From Bacillus sp. A301a_S52 (GTDB lineage: Bacteria; Bacillota; Bacilli; Bacillales; Salisediminibacteriaceae), in NCBI GenBank assembly GCA_024701455.1, contig JABXYP010000001.1, positions 4,158,001 through 4,222,000 on the forward strand: a DNA stretch of 64,000 bases. The letters are read 5' to 3'. Below are positions 18,003 through 27,915 of this stretch, in pieces (position 1 is the stretch's first letter; every line of letters begins with the position of its first letter). A program made the position numbers and the translations under genes. A model generated the notes under the pieces. It saw nothing but the letters and a program-made list of their open reading frames with translations. It made no database searches and was not told the DNA's origin.

Positions 18003-19412
18003 ATGTCAGCTGAACAAATTGGATTTGCTTTTATACTATTAGGACTCTTCATCGTGATTGGAAAATGGGTAAGAGTCTACACACCACTACTCCAACAACT
18101 CTTCCTACCCTCTTCTATTATCGCTGGCCTCATCGCTTTATTAGTGGGCCCTGAAGTGTTAGGCCGCTTAATGACAACTTTAACTTCAGAAGATCATTTA
18201 TTATCCCAAGGCATCATTAATCTCGCTACACTTGACGTCTGGGAAGCATTACCGGGTCTATTCATCAACATTGTATTCGCTACGCTATTTCTCGGAAAAT
18301 CGCTGCCAAGTTTAAATAAAGTTTGGCATATAGGTGGGCCCCAAGTCGCTATGGGGCAAATGGTTTCTTGGGGACAATATGTTATTGGCCTCCTGTTAGT
18401 ACTGCTCATTTTAACGCCTTTTTTCGGAGTTAATCCGTTAGCTGGTGCTTTAATTGAAATTAGTTTTGTCGGTGGACACGGTACTGCAGCAGGGCTTGGA
18501 AACACGTTTGCAGAGCTTGGTTTTGCAGAAGGACAAGATTTAGCAATAGGCCTTGCTACCGTCGGAATTTTAACAGGGGTTATCGTCGGTATTATCCTCA
18601 TTAACTGGGGTGCTCGAAAAGGACACGGGCAGTATGTTGGAGGGGCGCAAAAACTATCGAGCACAGGAAGAAATGGTATTGTAGAGCTAGACAATCGAGA
18701 TTCAGGAGCAGATATGACAACACGTCCTGAATCGATTGAACCTTTATCCTTACACCTTGCTTATGTGGGGATCGCTATTTTTGTGGGATGGGTACTGTTA
18801 GAAGGACTTATTCTCCTTGAAGCTTATACATGGGGCGCATGGACAGATGTATACTTAATGATTTATGTGCCGTTATTCCCTTTAGCTATGGCAGGGGGTA
18901 TTATTACGCAAGCATTTTCAGATAGATTTGATAAATTTAGAGTAATTGACAGAAAAATGATTAATCGTATTGGTGGTTTTTCATTAGATATCCTTATTAT
19001 TAGCGCTCTCGCTACCATCTCACTATCCGTTATCGGCGAAAACATTATCGCCTTCATCAGTTTAGCTCTAGTTGGAATCATTTGGAACATTTTTGCCTTT
19101 CTTTTTCTCGCTCCAAAGATGATCCCATCCTATTGGTTTGAACGAGGAATTGGCGATTTTGGGCAAGCAACTGGTATTACCGCTACAGGGTTATTACTTA
19201 TGAAAGTCGCAGATCCTGAAAATAAAACACCTGCATTAGAAGGGTTTGGCTATAAGCAAATTTTATTTGAACCATTTGTTGGTGGAGGCCTTTTCACAGC
19301 TGCTTCCTTACCGCTTATATTCCAATTTGGTCCCACTGCTATTCTTATTTTTTCGGCTATCATGACATTGTTTTGGTTACTGTTCGGGCTATTTTATTTC
19401 GGTAAAAAATAG
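18003..19412 (+). CDS. Sodium/glutamate symporter family protein (GltS-like)
   Basis: A 469-residue polytopic membrane protein with about ten or more hydrophobic segments. It has the duplicated glycine-rich GltS signature: SFVGGHGTAAGLGNTFAELG (first half) and GDFGQATGITATGLLLMKVAD (second half). The family imports glutamate with Na+. Dependence on Na+ suits a salt- or alkali-adapted host. It is slightly longer than E. coli GltS (401 residues), with a hydrophilic insert around residues 205-245. Its ribosome site is inside a hairpin (17959-17997), suggesting translational control. Substrate is inferred from family only. Confidence 0.88.
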   Translation: MSAEQIGFAFILLGLFIVIGKWVRVYTPLLQQLFLPSSIIAGLIALLVGPEVLGRLMTTLTSEDHLLSQGIINLATLDVWEALPGLFINIVFATLFLGKSLPSLNKVWHIGGPQVAMGQMVSWGQYVIGLLLVLLILTPFFGVNPLAGALIEISFVGGHGTAAGLGNTFAELGFAEGQDLAIGLATVGILTGVIVGIILINWGARKGHGQYVGGAQKLSSTGRNGIVELDNRDSGADMTTRPESIEPLSLHLAYVGIAIFVGWVLLEGLILLEAYTWGAWTDVYLMIYVPLFPLAMAGGIITQAFSDRFDKFRVIDRKMINRIGGFSLDILIISALATISLSVIGENIIAFISLALVGIIWNIFAFLFLAPKMIPSYWFERGIGDFGQATGITATGLLLMKVADPENKTPALEGFGYKQILFEPFVGGGLFTAASLPLIFQFGPTAILIFSAIMTLFWLLFGLFYFGKK

Positions 19413-19424
19413 ATTCGTATACTA

Positions 19425-19463
19425 AAAGAAGCAGTCTTTCACCATGAGGTGTAGGACTGCTTC
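19425..19463. terminator. Terminator hairpin between symporter and aspartokinase
   Basis: AAGCAGTC and GACTGCTT close an imperfect stem of about 15 bp around ATGA. On the minus strand it is followed by CTTTT, so it best serves the aspartokinase gene, but it also lies just after the symporter stop. Confidence 0.7.
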
Positions 19464-19516
19464 CAAACGTGTGAATGAGAAAATCCCCCCATTTTTCTCA
19501 GAAGGATTTCCTAATA

Positions 19517-20881
19517 TTACATGTGATTAACAGGGGTAAAATATTTATAGTATAAGCTCTGAACTGCCAAGTCGGCATGCTTCGCATCCACACCGAACAT
19601 CATACTCACCTCGGAAGATCCTTGGTTAATCATCTTAATATTCACACCTGCCTCAGCGAGAGCTTCCGTTGCTTTTGAGGCAATCCCTACAGTACGACAC
19701 ATACCTTCTCCTACCACCATCACCATGGCGAGATCTCGTTCTACTTGGACATCTTCAACCTTAAGCTCGGTACGGATTCGTTCAAGGATTCTCTCTTCTT
19801 TACCATTACGAAGCTGATGGTCCCGTAAAATAATCGATATATTATCTATTCCTGAAGGCGTATGCTCGAAGGAAATACATTCATCTTCTAATATTTCTAA
19901 TAGATGACGGCCAAAACCCACTTCTTTGTTCATTAAATACTTAGTAATATTAATACTAAGAAAGCCTTTATCACTGGCAATTCCTACAACTGGGCAACCA
20001 TTTTGTGAACGTTCAGCCACAATCCTAGTCCCCTCTGCTTCAGGGTGATTCGTATTTTTAACACAGACTGGTATCTTCTTTGTTACGACAGGCTGTAATG
20101 CTTCATCATGAAAAACAGAAAAGCCAGAATAAGCAAGCTCTCGCATTTCACGGTACGTAATTTCTCTCATTTCTTTAGGGGAATTAACAAGTTGCGGATT
20201 AACGGAATAAACGGAATCAACATCAGTGAAATTTTCATATACTTCCGCTTCCACACCTGCAGCTACAATCGAACCGGTAATATCGGAGCCCCCTCGCGGA
20301 AATGTCACAATATGTCCCTGCTTTGAAACACCGAAAAACCCCGGAATAACCAAAATACCGTTCATCTGTTTAAGATTCCTCAATTTCTCATAAGCCTCAG
20401 GCAAAATACGAGCATTTCCAGGATCATCAGTTACAAGTAGACCAGCTTTCTCTGGCGACACATAAGTCGCTTCCTTCCCCCGTTTTGATAAATAAGCAGC
20501 CATGAGCTTGGCATTTTGGTTTTCTCCACTTGCCATGAGAGCGTCCATAAGTCTCGGAGCATCATTTTCATACTGCGATATTAACTTCCTGAGTTCACGG
20601 TCTATATTGGTCAGTAACGTTTTATCTAGAGTTAAATCTGATACGATATCTGCAAAACGTTGAATCACTGCTTCTAAAGCTTTCTCTTGCTCTCCTTCTT
20701 CATGAATAGCTTGAGCCAGTGCAACTAATAAATCCGTTGTTTTTATGTCCTCAGAATAGCGCTTCCCTGGAGCTGACACAACCACAATTTTTCGTTCTGA
20801 ATCAGATAAAATAATGTTTGCTACTTTATTAAATTGTGCACCGCTCGCAAGTGAGCTTCCACCAAATTTTACGACCTTCAT
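19517..20881 (-). CDS. Aspartokinase (class with tandem ACT domains, YclM-like)
   Basis: Phosphorylates aspartate, the first step to lysine, threonine and methionine. The protein is about 454 residues from the ATG at 20881. The kinase domain begins MKVVKFGGSSLAS and contains FPRGGSDITGSIVA. The C-terminal third holds two ACT units (about 300-450), including GEGMCRTVGIASKA. Length and the undivided architecture resemble B. subtilis aspartokinase III (YclM) rather than the alpha/beta LysC type with its internal start. AAGGAG precedes the ATG by 10 nt; the upstream frame extension to 20908 lacks a site. No lysine riboswitch was seen upstream. Confidence 0.93.
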   Translation of the reverse strand: MKVVKFGGSSLASGAQFNKVANIILSDSERKIVVVSAPGKRYSEDIKTTDLLVALAQAIHEEGEQEKALEAVIQRFADIVSDLTLDKTLLTNIDRELRKLISQYENDAPRLMDALMASGENQNAKLMAAYLSKRGKEATYVSPEKAGLLVTDDPGNARILPEAYEKLRNLKQMNGILVIPGFFGVSKQGHIVTFPRGGSDITGSIVAAGVEAEVYENFTDVDSVYSVNPQLVNSPKEMREITYREMRELAYSGFSVFHDEALQPVVTKKIPVCVKNTNHPEAEGTRIVAERSQNGCPVVGIASDKGFLSINITKYLMNKEVGFGRHLLEILEDECISFEHTPSGIDNISIILRDHQLRNGKEERILERIRTELKVEDVQVERDLAMVMVVGEGMCRTVGIASKATEALAEAGVNIKMINQGSSEVSMMFGVDAKHADLAVQSLYYKYFTPVNHM

Positions 20882-21082
20882 CTTCCGCAAACTCCTTCTT
20901 ATTATCAAAGTAGTAGTGTCCTCTCAGTGAATACAAATGTTCTCCTATAGAAGAAATGTAAAATAAGTATACTAGATTAAAACCTATTCGGCAAGATACT
21001 AGAAAAAATTAAATTCTGAATTATTTCATCGCTTAACACCTGGACGTTTTAATTGAATGTGCATCACACTAAGTTAATTCAT

Positions 21083-21117
21083 CAAAAAACGTCTGAAAGC
21101 CGAAGCTTTCAGACGTT
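21083..21117 (-). terminator. Terminator of the peptide-binding protein gene
   Basis: On the minus strand AACGTCTGAAAGC pairs with GCTTTCAGACGTT through a TTCG tetraloop, followed by TTTT. It is 17 nt beyond the stop. Confidence 0.95.
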
Positions 21118-21133
21118 AAACAGCTATAGCAAA

Positions 21134-22774
21134 TTAGTTTTCAATAGAAACGTCATGTAATTGGTATAAACCATTTGGATGCTTCCAGAAGCCTTGTACT
21201 TCATCACGTACACCAACTAGGTAAGTTTGGTGATAAAGGTAAAGCATTGGCGCCTCGTCCACAAGAATTTCCATCGCTTCTTTATATAGCCCTTCACGTG
21301 TTGATTCGTCTGTTTCTTCACGCGCTTGGTCAAGGAGGTTATCAAGCTCATCATTCGCGATAAATGAACGGTTACCTGCTTCACCATGGTGGTCAGAGTG
21401 GAATAACGCGTGCATACCGTAGTCAGCGTCCCCTGTTACCGTTACCCAGCCAAGGATAAACATATCGTGCTCGCCTTGAGCTGTGTTATCAAGGAATGCC
21501 CCCCATTCAAGTACTTCAATTTCAACGTCAACGCCGATAACAGCTAATTGGGCTTGGACAAGCTCAGCCATATCCATACGTTCACGGTTATCGTTCGTCC
21601 AAATTGTTGTTTCAAAACCATCCTCGTAGCCTGCTTCAGCTAGAAGCTCTTGGGCACGCTCTGGGTCGTAAGGTAATGCCTCAACTTCATCACTGAAACC
21701 GAATACTTGCTCACCGATAGGCCCAACAGCCGGTGTACCTATTCCTTCAAGAACACCTTCAATAATGTCGTCTTTATTAATCGCCATTGACAGAGCTTGT
21801 CGTACAAGCGGGTCATCAAATGGCTCTTTTTGTAAGTTAAAACCAATATAAGCAAGGCTTAAGCTTTCTATTTCATCAACATCAATACCGTCTGTGTTTT
21901 CAACACGCGCTTTATCACTCGGGCTTACAGGATAAATAATATGCGCTGCACCTGTTTCAAGCTCACCGATACGTGTTAAGTCTTCTGGTACAACTTTGAA
22001 CGTAACGGACTGAACTTGTGCTGGTTCACCCCAATAATCGTCGTTACGGACAAGTTCAACACGATCTCCGGTTTGCCACTCTTCAAATTTGAAAAAGCCT
22101 GATCCTATAGGGTTTTCATTAATGTAGTCACCAGGTTGACCGCCATCTTCCATCGCCTCGTAGTCAGCTTCAATCGCTTCTAATGAGATCATCCCGCCAC
22201 CATTATGGGCTAAGTGAGATGGAAGTGGTGCAAAAGGGTACTCCGTATGAAATTCTACTGTATAGTCATCAACGACGACAACTTCCTCTACCATGTTATA
22301 TAAGAAAGAACGTGGTGATGCCACATCTTCATCAAGAATACGATCGATATTCGCCTTTACGACGTCAGCGTTAAATTCTGAACCGTCGTGGAATGTGACA
22401 TCGTCACGAAGTGTGAATTCCCAAACATCGTCAGCTGTCGCTTCCCATTCCGTAGCTAGTAACGGCTCAAGCTCCATATCTGCCGTTTGGGTAAGCAACG
22501 TCTCGAAAATATTTGTTTGAACATTACTTGAAGGATTATCATTGGAACCGTGTGGATCCATCGCTTCCGCATCTGATAGTGTGCCGATAACAAGGTTATC
22601 CGTATCTACATCAGCGTCTGTAGCGTCCCCACCTTCAGCGTTATTAGCATTCCCATTATCTGCTGGGGCTGCGTCATTTCCTGCGTTATTATCCGGCTCA
22701 CTGGCACAAGCACTTAAAGCAACTACCATTGAGACCGATAAAAGCGCAGCTTTTAACGTCTTGCTCTTAAACAT
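21134..22774 (-). CDS. Peptide ABC transporter substrate-binding lipoprotein (DppA/OppA family)
   Basis: A 546-residue lipoprotein. The signal peptide ends at ALSAC (Cys about 23), then an Asp/Asn/Glu-rich linker, then the family 5 solute-binding fold with the SDAEAMDPHGSND start and TVEFHTEYPFAPLPSHLA. It captures oligopeptides or dipeptides outside the cell. It is divergent from the permease/ATPase operon 600 nt away, an uncommon split since this gene usually heads the operon. The strong acidity suggests adaptation to salt. It could also bind nickel or glutathione like some relatives. Confidence 0.92.
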   Translation of the reverse strand: MFKSKTLKAALLSVSMVVALSACASEPDNNAGNDAAPADNGNANNAEGGDATDADVDTDNLVIGTLSDAEAMDPHGSNDNPSSNVQTNIFETLLTQTADMELEPLLATEWEATADDVWEFTLRDDVTFHDGSEFNADVVKANIDRILDEDVASPRSFLYNMVEEVVVVDDYTVEFHTEYPFAPLPSHLAHNGGGMISLEAIEADYEAMEDGGQPGDYINENPIGSGFFKFEEWQTGDRVELVRNDDYWGEPAQVQSVTFKVVPEDLTRIGELETGAAHIIYPVSPSDKARVENTDGIDVDEIESLSLAYIGFNLQKEPFDDPLVRQALSMAINKDDIIEGVLEGIGTPAVGPIGEQVFGFSDEVEALPYDPERAQELLAEAGYEDGFETTIWTNDNRERMDMAELVQAQLAVIGVDVEIEVLEWGAFLDNTAQGEHDMFILGWVTVTGDADYGMHALFHSDHHGEAGNRSFIANDELDNLLDQAREETDESTREGLYKEAMEILVDEAPMLYLYHQTYLVGVRDEVQGFWKHPNGLYQLHDVSIEN

Positions 22775-23054
22775 TGTATTTCCCCCTTCATGTCGTCTTA
22801 ATTTTGTAATAGTCTGACAAGATATAACTTACACTATACACCTAAAAAAAACAAGATGTAAAAATCTAAAAAATAAAATTTTTCAAATATAGGGTTAACC
22901 ATAACCTATAACGTATGTTTATTCGTAGTCCATTAACGGTTTAAAGTGATGCAGTACCTCTTCCTCTTTTATCCTTTGACTGTTTCGACAATATCCAGTA
23001 TAATTTGAAAAATACTATTGCATAAAAATAACATCACGAATTTTGGGGAACACC

Positions 23055-23082
23055 TTGTGAAAAAGTTGAGAAATGATATAAT
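23055..23082 (+). promoter_or_regulatory. Putative promoter of the dpp-like permease operon
   Basis: TTGTGA, a 16-nt spacer and TATAAT at 23077-23082. If used, the transcript has a leader of about 290 nt. Confidence 0.5.
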
Positions 23083-23090
23083 TTTTCCGG

Positions 23091-23144
23091 ATAAGCTTTT
23101 TTACGTATCAGTTACCTGTTCTTTTCTGACGTAATGAAGCTTAT
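23091..23144 (+). repeat. Leader inverted repeat, possible attenuator
   Basis: ATAAGCTT-TT-TTACGT at 23091-23106 pairs with ACGTAA-TG-AAGCTTAT at 23129-23144 with two mismatches. It begins about 9 nt after the putative -10 and could be an operator or attenuator stem. Confidence 0.5.
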
Positions 23145-23377
23145 TTGTCTGAATTTTAAGGCGTTTTCTAATTAGGCAAAAAGATAATGGTAGATAACCT
23201 TACCTTCTTAGCCCATTAACGTGACTGTCCCCTTAAAATAGCTGAGAAAGCTTTGTACTAATAGGTTAATAATTTGATGTAATTCTCTACTATTATTAAG
23301 GCTACTCTTAGAAAACACATCCTTTACTCATTATTTATGAGACTATTAAAAGAATATATGAAAGAGAGGTTTAACGA

Positions 23378-24280
23378 ATGGCAGATACACCTACTACAGT
23401 TACTGCGTCGACGACAGAAGCTAAAAAAATTAATCCACAGGTAGAAAATCTTAAAATCATGTGGAGAAAGCTTCGTGCTAACCGGCTAGCTATGGCCGGG
23501 GGATTCATGATTATCTTCCTTTTAATCGTATCATTTATCGGACCTTACTTTACGGTGCATGATCCGTTACTACCTGATGTAAGCAGTCGGCTTCAAGGAC
23601 CTTCTGCTGAACATTGGTTTGGGACAGACCACCAAGGAAGAGATATTTTTACGCGATTAATTCACGGCATGTCACTTACTTTCTATATTGGCTTTTCAGC
23701 TGTGGCACTTGGATTAATAGCTGGTGTCCTTATTGGGATCATTGCCGGGTATTACGGCAAATGGATAGACACTGTGTTAATGAGGATTATGGATGTTTTA
23801 TTAGCATTCCCTAGTATTCTACTAGCGCTTGGAATTATTGCCGTATTGGGCGCTAGCCTTGAAAATGTTATTTACGCTGTTGCCATTTTTTCCGTACCTA
23901 CATTTGCTAGGATCGTGAGAGGTTCAACACTATCAGTAAGAAAATTAGAGTACGTAGATGCCGTTCGTGCATTAGGTGCTTCAGATTTCCGAATTATCTT
24001 TAAACACATTTTACCAAACATTACGTCACCGATTATTGTACAAGCAACATTAAGTATCGCTACAACAGTCCTCGCTGCAAGTGGACTTTCATTTCTTGGT
24101 TTAGGCGCTCAGCCACCAACACCAGAGTGGGGAGCTATGCTTGCCGCTGGAAGAAACTACATGTGGGAACACCCTCATGTGGCACTTTTCCCAGGACTCG
24201 CCATCGTCGTTGTTGTGTTAGCATTTAACGTATTTGGAGACGGTATGCGCGACGCACTGGATCCAAAAATTAAATCGTAA
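23378..24280 (+). CDS. Peptide ABC transporter permease, DppC-like
   Basis: A 300-residue inner-membrane subunit. An N-terminal cytoplasmic stretch precedes six predicted helices. The short extracellular region after helix 1 contains the DppC-type HWFGTDHQGRDIF segment. The coupling EAA loop is present (DAVRALGASDFRIIFKHILP). It pairs with the DppB-like protein to form the channel. Preceded by AGAGAGG and followed after 15 nt by the DppB-like gene. Here the C-type permease gene comes before the B-type one, the reverse of the classic dppBC order. Confidence 0.92.
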   Translation: MADTPTTVTASTTEAKKINPQVENLKIMWRKLRANRLAMAGGFMIIFLLIVSFIGPYFTVHDPLLPDVSSRLQGPSAEHWFGTDHQGRDIFTRLIHGMSLTFYIGFSAVALGLIAGVLIGIIAGYYGKWIDTVLMRIMDVLLAFPSILLALGIIAVLGASLENVIYAVAIFSVPTFARIVRGSTLSVRKLEYVDAVRALGASDFRIIFKHILPNITSPIIVQATLSIATTVLAASGLSFLGLGAQPPTPEWGAMLAAGRNYMWEHPHVALFPGLAIVVVVLAFNVFGDGMRDALDPKIKS

Positions 24281-24295
24281 GAGAGGTGAACCTCC

Positions 24296-25216
24296 ATGTT
24301 GGTATATACTATTAGACGTATTCTTCAGACCATCCCCGTCCTCATTGGTGTATCGCTCGTTGTGTTTTTTATGATGCATTTAATTCCAGGGGATCCAGCT
24401 CAGATTATTGCTGGCGAGCAAGCAAATGAAGAACAAGTAGAGCAGATGAGAGAACGGCTCGGTTTAAACGATCCTTACTATGTTCAATACGGGAATTTCA
24501 TTACGAACGCCGTTCAAGGTGACTTCGGAAATTCGATTCGAAGTGGACGCTCTGTGTCAGGTGAGATCAGCTCAAGGATCTGGGTGACAGTCGAATTAGC
24601 CTTTTACAGTACGGTATTGAGTATTTTCTTAGGCCTCATCGCCGGTATTGTGTCAGCTACAAGACGAAATTCAATATCAGACATGTTTATTATGATTTTT
24701 GCTTTATTTGGTTTGTCCATGCCAAACTTCTGGTTAGGTCTTATGCTTATTCAATATATTTCTCTTAATTTTGAAGCTATTCCCGTTTCTGGCTGGGGAA
24801 CGCCTCAACACATTTTACTACCTGTTATAACGTTAGGTACTGCAGGGGCAGCGATTATCGCCCGCATGACGCGGTCAAGTATGCTTGAGATTATTAATCA
24901 AGATTACATTCGAACAGCTCGTGCTAAAGGAGTTAAAGAACGTTTAGTTATTTATAAGCACGCATTAAGAAATGCTTTAATCCCTGTTGTAACAGTGGTA
25001 GGACTTCAATTTGGTGCGTTGCTAGGCGGAGCTGTCTTAACTGAAACCGTCTTTGCAATTAACGGACTAGGACGCCTTGTTGTCGATGCGATTAACGCAA
25101 GGGATTTCCCAATTGTACAAGGAACTGTGCTCGTTCTATCACTTCTCTTTGTTCTAGTAAACTTTCTCGTTGATATCTCTTACCGCTTCTTAAACAAGCG
25201 AGTTGAGTTAGATTAA
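24296..25216 (+). CDS. Peptide ABC transporter permease, DppB-like
   Basis: A 306-residue membrane subunit starting with the family N-terminus MLVYTIRRILQTIPVLIGV. It has the FFMMHLIPGDPA segment, six helices and the EAA loop (RTARAKGVKERLVIYKHALR). GAGAGGTGA is just upstream. It forms the translocation path with the DppC-like protein. Confidence 0.93.
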   Translation: MLVYTIRRILQTIPVLIGVSLVVFFMMHLIPGDPAQIIAGEQANEEQVEQMRERLGLNDPYYVQYGNFITNAVQGDFGNSIRSGRSVSGEISSRIWVTVELAFYSTVLSIFLGLIAGIVSATRRNSISDMFIMIFALFGLSMPNFWLGLMLIQYISLNFEAIPVSGWGTPQHILLPVITLGTAGAAIIARMTRSSMLEIINQDYIRTARAKGVKERLVIYKHALRNALIPVVTVVGLQFGALLGGAVLTETVFAINGLGRLVVDAINARDFPIVQGTVLVLSLLFVLVNFLVDISYRFLNKRVELD

Positions 25217-25244
25217 TGAAGGTCAGTACAGAAAGGTGTGACAT

Positions 25245-26285
25245 ATGTTGGATAACCCTAAAACAATTATAGATGTTAGCGAGTTACAAACCTCGTTTTA
25301 TACTAGTAAGGGCGAAGTGAAAGCAGTGGATGGCGTCAGCTTTGATGTACCTAGTGGTAAAACACTTGGTATCGTTGGAGAATCTGGGTCCGGAAAAAGT
25401 ATTACCTCCCTTTCGATCATGCGCTTGATTGAATCTCCCGGAAAAGTTAAAGGGGGTTCTATCACCTTTAACGGTGAAGATCTCCTAGCTAAGAGCGAAG
25501 CAGAAATGCGACATATTCGCGGCAATCAAATTTCAATGATTTTCCAAGAGCCGATGACGTCTTTAAATCCTGTGTTTACAATTGGCGATCAAATTGCCGA
25601 ATCATACATGATTCATGAAAAACTATCGAAAAAAGAAGCACTGAAAAAAGCGTTAAGCATGCTTGAGCTTGTTGGGATTCCATCCCCTAAGGACCGGTTA
25701 AAAGCCTATCCTTATGAATTGTCAGGAGGAATGCGTCAAAGGGCGATGATTGCAATTGCACTTGCCTGTAATCCAGAGTTGCTTATCGCCGATGAACCAA
25801 CAACCGCATTAGACGTGACAATTCAGGCACAAATTCTTCGTCTCATTAATCGCTTACAGGATGAACTTGGCATGTCAATGATCTTAATCACACATGATCT
25901 TGGTGTCGTAGCTGAAACCTGTGATTATGTCGCGGTTATGTATGCAGGTAACATTGTAGAATATGCAGATGTTCATACCCTGTTCAATGCACCTAAACAC
26001 CCATACACAGTTGGGTTGTTAAAATCATTACCAAGACACGATATTGATCAAGATGAGTTGGAAGTTATTAAAGGGATGGTCCCAAGACCTGATGAGCTGC
26101 CTGAAGGCTGTAGATTCGCACCTCGGTGTCCCTTCGCTACAAAGTTATGTGAAGAGAAGCTTCCTTCACTTGAAAATATCGATGACAAAAACCAAGTCCG
26201 CTGTTGGATTCATACCGACGAATGGGACGGCCCGGAGGTGAACGTGAAAGATGACTACGGAACTGCTCAAAGTCAAAAATCTTAA
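25245..26285 (+). CDS. Peptide ABC transporter ATPase, DppD-like
   Basis: A 346-residue nucleotide-binding subunit. Walker A is GESGSGKS, the signature is [12 protein letters not shown], Walker B is [12 protein letters not shown], and the switch His is in ILITHDLG. The C-terminal oligopeptide/dipeptide extension with Cys-rich [15 protein letters not shown] probably binds an iron-sulfur cluster, as in characterised DppD/DppF. It is translated after AAAGGTG. Its 3' end overlaps the next ATPase gene by 35 nt. Confidence 0.95.
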   Translation: MLDNPKTIIDVSELQTSFYTSKGEVKAVDGVSFDVPSGKTLGIVGESGSGKSITSLSIMRLIESPGKVKGGSITFNGEDLLAKSEAEMRHIRGNQISMIFQEPMTSLNPVFTIGDQIAESYMIHEKLSKKEALKKALSMLELVGIPSPKDRLKAYPYELSGGMRQRAMIAIALACNPELLIADEPTTALDVTIQAQILRLINRLQDELGMSMILITHDLGVVAETCDYVAVMYAGNIVEYADVHTLFNAPKHPYTVGLLKSLPRHDIDQDELEVIKGMVPRPDELPEGCRFAPRCPFATKLCEEKLPSLENIDDKNQVRCWIHTDEWDGPEVNVKDDYGTAQSQKS

Positions 26286-27264
26286 ACAATATTTTCCTAT
26301 TAAAGGCGGGATCTTTGGCAGGAAAATTAATGATGTCAAAGCTGTTGATGATGTCACTTTTTCAGTAAAGGCCGGTGAAACGTTAAGTATCGTTGGCGAA
26401 TCTGGCTGTGGAAAATCCACGACTGGGCGAGCGATCTTGCGCCTTGATGAACCAACATCAGGTGAGGTGTCGTTTCAGGGACAGGATTTACTATCTTTAA
26501 ACAAGTCACAAATGCGGAAAATGCGTAAAGATCTACAAATTATTTTCCAAGATCCTTATGCTTCGATTAATCCTCGACAAACCGTACGACAAGTACTAAG
26601 TGAAGCTATGGAGATCCAAAATGTTCTTCCTAGAAAAGACCGTGAAGCTCGAATGCTTGAACTAATGGAAACTGTTGGCCTTGGTTCTCACCAATTAGAC
26701 CGTTTTCCACATGAATTCAGTGGTGGTCAAAGACAGCGTATTGGTATCGCACGAGCGCTGGCTGTTGATCCGAAATTGATTATCTGTGATGAATCTGTTT
26801 CGGCCCTTGATGTTTCTATTCAAGCTCAAGTACTTAATTTGCTGAAGAAGTTGCAGAAAGAACTCAACCTAACTTATCTGTTCATCGCCCATGATTTAGG
26901 TGTCGTTAGACATATCTCAGACCGAGTACTCGTTATGTATCTCGGAAAAATCGTGGAGATTGCTGATAAAAAGTCACTTTTTGACAACCCTAAGCACCCA
27001 TACACTAAAACATTGTTGTCGGCCATCCCGGTTCCTGATCCAAGTAAAAAGAAGGACCAAATTATTCTTAAAGGGGATGTCCCTTCACCAATTAATCCGC
27101 CTTCAGGCTGTCGTTTCCATACGCGCTGTCCTTTTGCAACCGATAAATGTAAAGAAGAAATTCCTGAGTTACGAACAACTGATATTAATATGGCTGAAGG
27201 GCATCAAGCTGCCTGCCACTATATAGAAGAAATTGAGTCAGGTGAACGTCAACCTAATTATTAA
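26251..27264 (+). CDS. Peptide ABC transporter ATPase, DppF-like
   Basis: A 337-residue nucleotide-binding subunit. Walker A is GESGCGKS, the signature is [12 protein letters not shown], Walker B is [12 protein letters not shown], and the switch His is in LFIAHDLG. The C-terminal extension [15 protein letters not shown] matches its DppD partner. The ATG at 26251 follows GAGGTGA inside the dppD-like gene. This 35-nt overlap suggests coupled synthesis of the two ATPases. Last gene before a strong terminator. Confidence 0.95.
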   Translation: MTTELLKVKNLKQYFPIKGGIFGRKINDVKAVDDVTFSVKAGETLSIVGESGCGKSTTGRAILRLDEPTSGEVSFQGQDLLSLNKSQMRKMRKDLQIIFQDPYASINPRQTVRQVLSEAMEIQNVLPRKDREARMLELMETVGLGSHQLDRFPHEFSGGQRQRIGIARALAVDPKLIICDESVSALDVSIQAQVLNLLKKLQKELNLTYLFIAHDLGVVRHISDRVLVMYLGKIVEIADKKSLFDNPKHPYTKTLLSAIPVPDPSKKKDQIILKGDVPSPINPPSGCRFHTRCPFATDKCKEEIPELRTTDINMAEGHQAACHYIEEIESGERQPNY

Positions 27265-27302
27265 GTAGCACAAAACGAAGATGCTTGGGCATAGCAGTCT
27301 CT

Positions 27303-27345
27303 AAAACGCTTCCGACTACCATTTTTGATAGTCGGAAGCGTTTTG
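27303..27345 (+). terminator. Terminator of the peptide transporter operon
   Basis: AAAACGCTTCCGACTA at 27303-27318 and its exact complement at 27329-27344 form a 16-bp stem ending in TTTT. Confidence 0.95.
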
Positions 27346-27579
27346 TCATAATTGAGCCCAACACCCCCTATTGCATTATGAATTTTGCCTTTCACCGACG
27401 TTCTCGTGAAATGGGAATAAGTTTTTAAAAATCCGAAGACTGGCCCGATATCCATATACAATTTAAATGTGCTTGAACATTTAAATGTTGGAATGAATGA
27501 TCTAGCGTCGAACAAGTACTAATATTAGTGTATTTAGATGCATTATTGCATAACATAACGTTAAGGAACCCTAATAGTG

Positions 27580-27780
27580 GTCGGCTTGACATTAACAGAA
27601 ACCTCGGTTTAAATGTCTTCCCTGTAGATAAGACGCCTTCTCAATAATTGAGTCATTAGTGAGAGTAAAAATAAGCGGAGATTTTTCGGTTAGATGCAGG
27701 AGATCACTCATTTTGGAAATATAAAAGGAAATTTTCCGATTGTGTAAAGCGAACGACCCCTTTTTCAGATTTTCCAGGTC
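27580..27780. repeat. R2 dispersed intergenic repeat, copy 1
   Basis: About 200 nt clearly similar to 59222-59412. Shared blocks include CAATAATTGAGTCATTAGTG, GAGAGTAAAA(A)TAAGCGGA, TTTTTCGGTTAGATG and AAATTTTCCG. It is non-coding in all frames and flows directly into an R1 element. Confidence 0.75.
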
Positions 27781-27874
27781 ATTAGCGTCCGTTAGCTCAC
27801 GCCTAAATAGAGTTGCTCTCCTTTCTATTTTGAACGGAGCTTTACGGACACTTATCTGGGATAAAAAGTGAGGG
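27779..27874. repeat. R1 dispersed palindromic repeat, copy a
   Basis: Core of about 95 nt with outer arms AGCGTCCGT and ACGGAC, an extra AGCTC/GAGCT pairing specific to this copy, and an inner stem (T)AAATAGAG with (T)CTATTTT. Same family as 28625, 33721, 46938 and 59708. Confidence 0.8.
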
Positions 27875-27915
27875 GCATTCTTATTCGCAGCTACAGCTTA
27901 ACGAAGTGGTCGTTT

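Larger units (their letters stand above)
22830..23377. other. Long divergent intergenic region of the peptide transporter
   Basis: About 550 nt between the binding-protein gene and the permease operon. It contains a possible promoter and an inverted repeat (listed separately) but no supported gene. Confidence 0.5.

Noticed and set aside
18194..18694. 166-codon antisense frame inside the symporter gene
   Set aside because: Pro/Ser-rich shadow of a strongly biased membrane protein gene; no ribosome site.
20882..21082. Possible lysine riboswitch upstream of aspartokinase
   Set aside because: The region is too short and shows no L-box core; the protein is also the YclM-like type.
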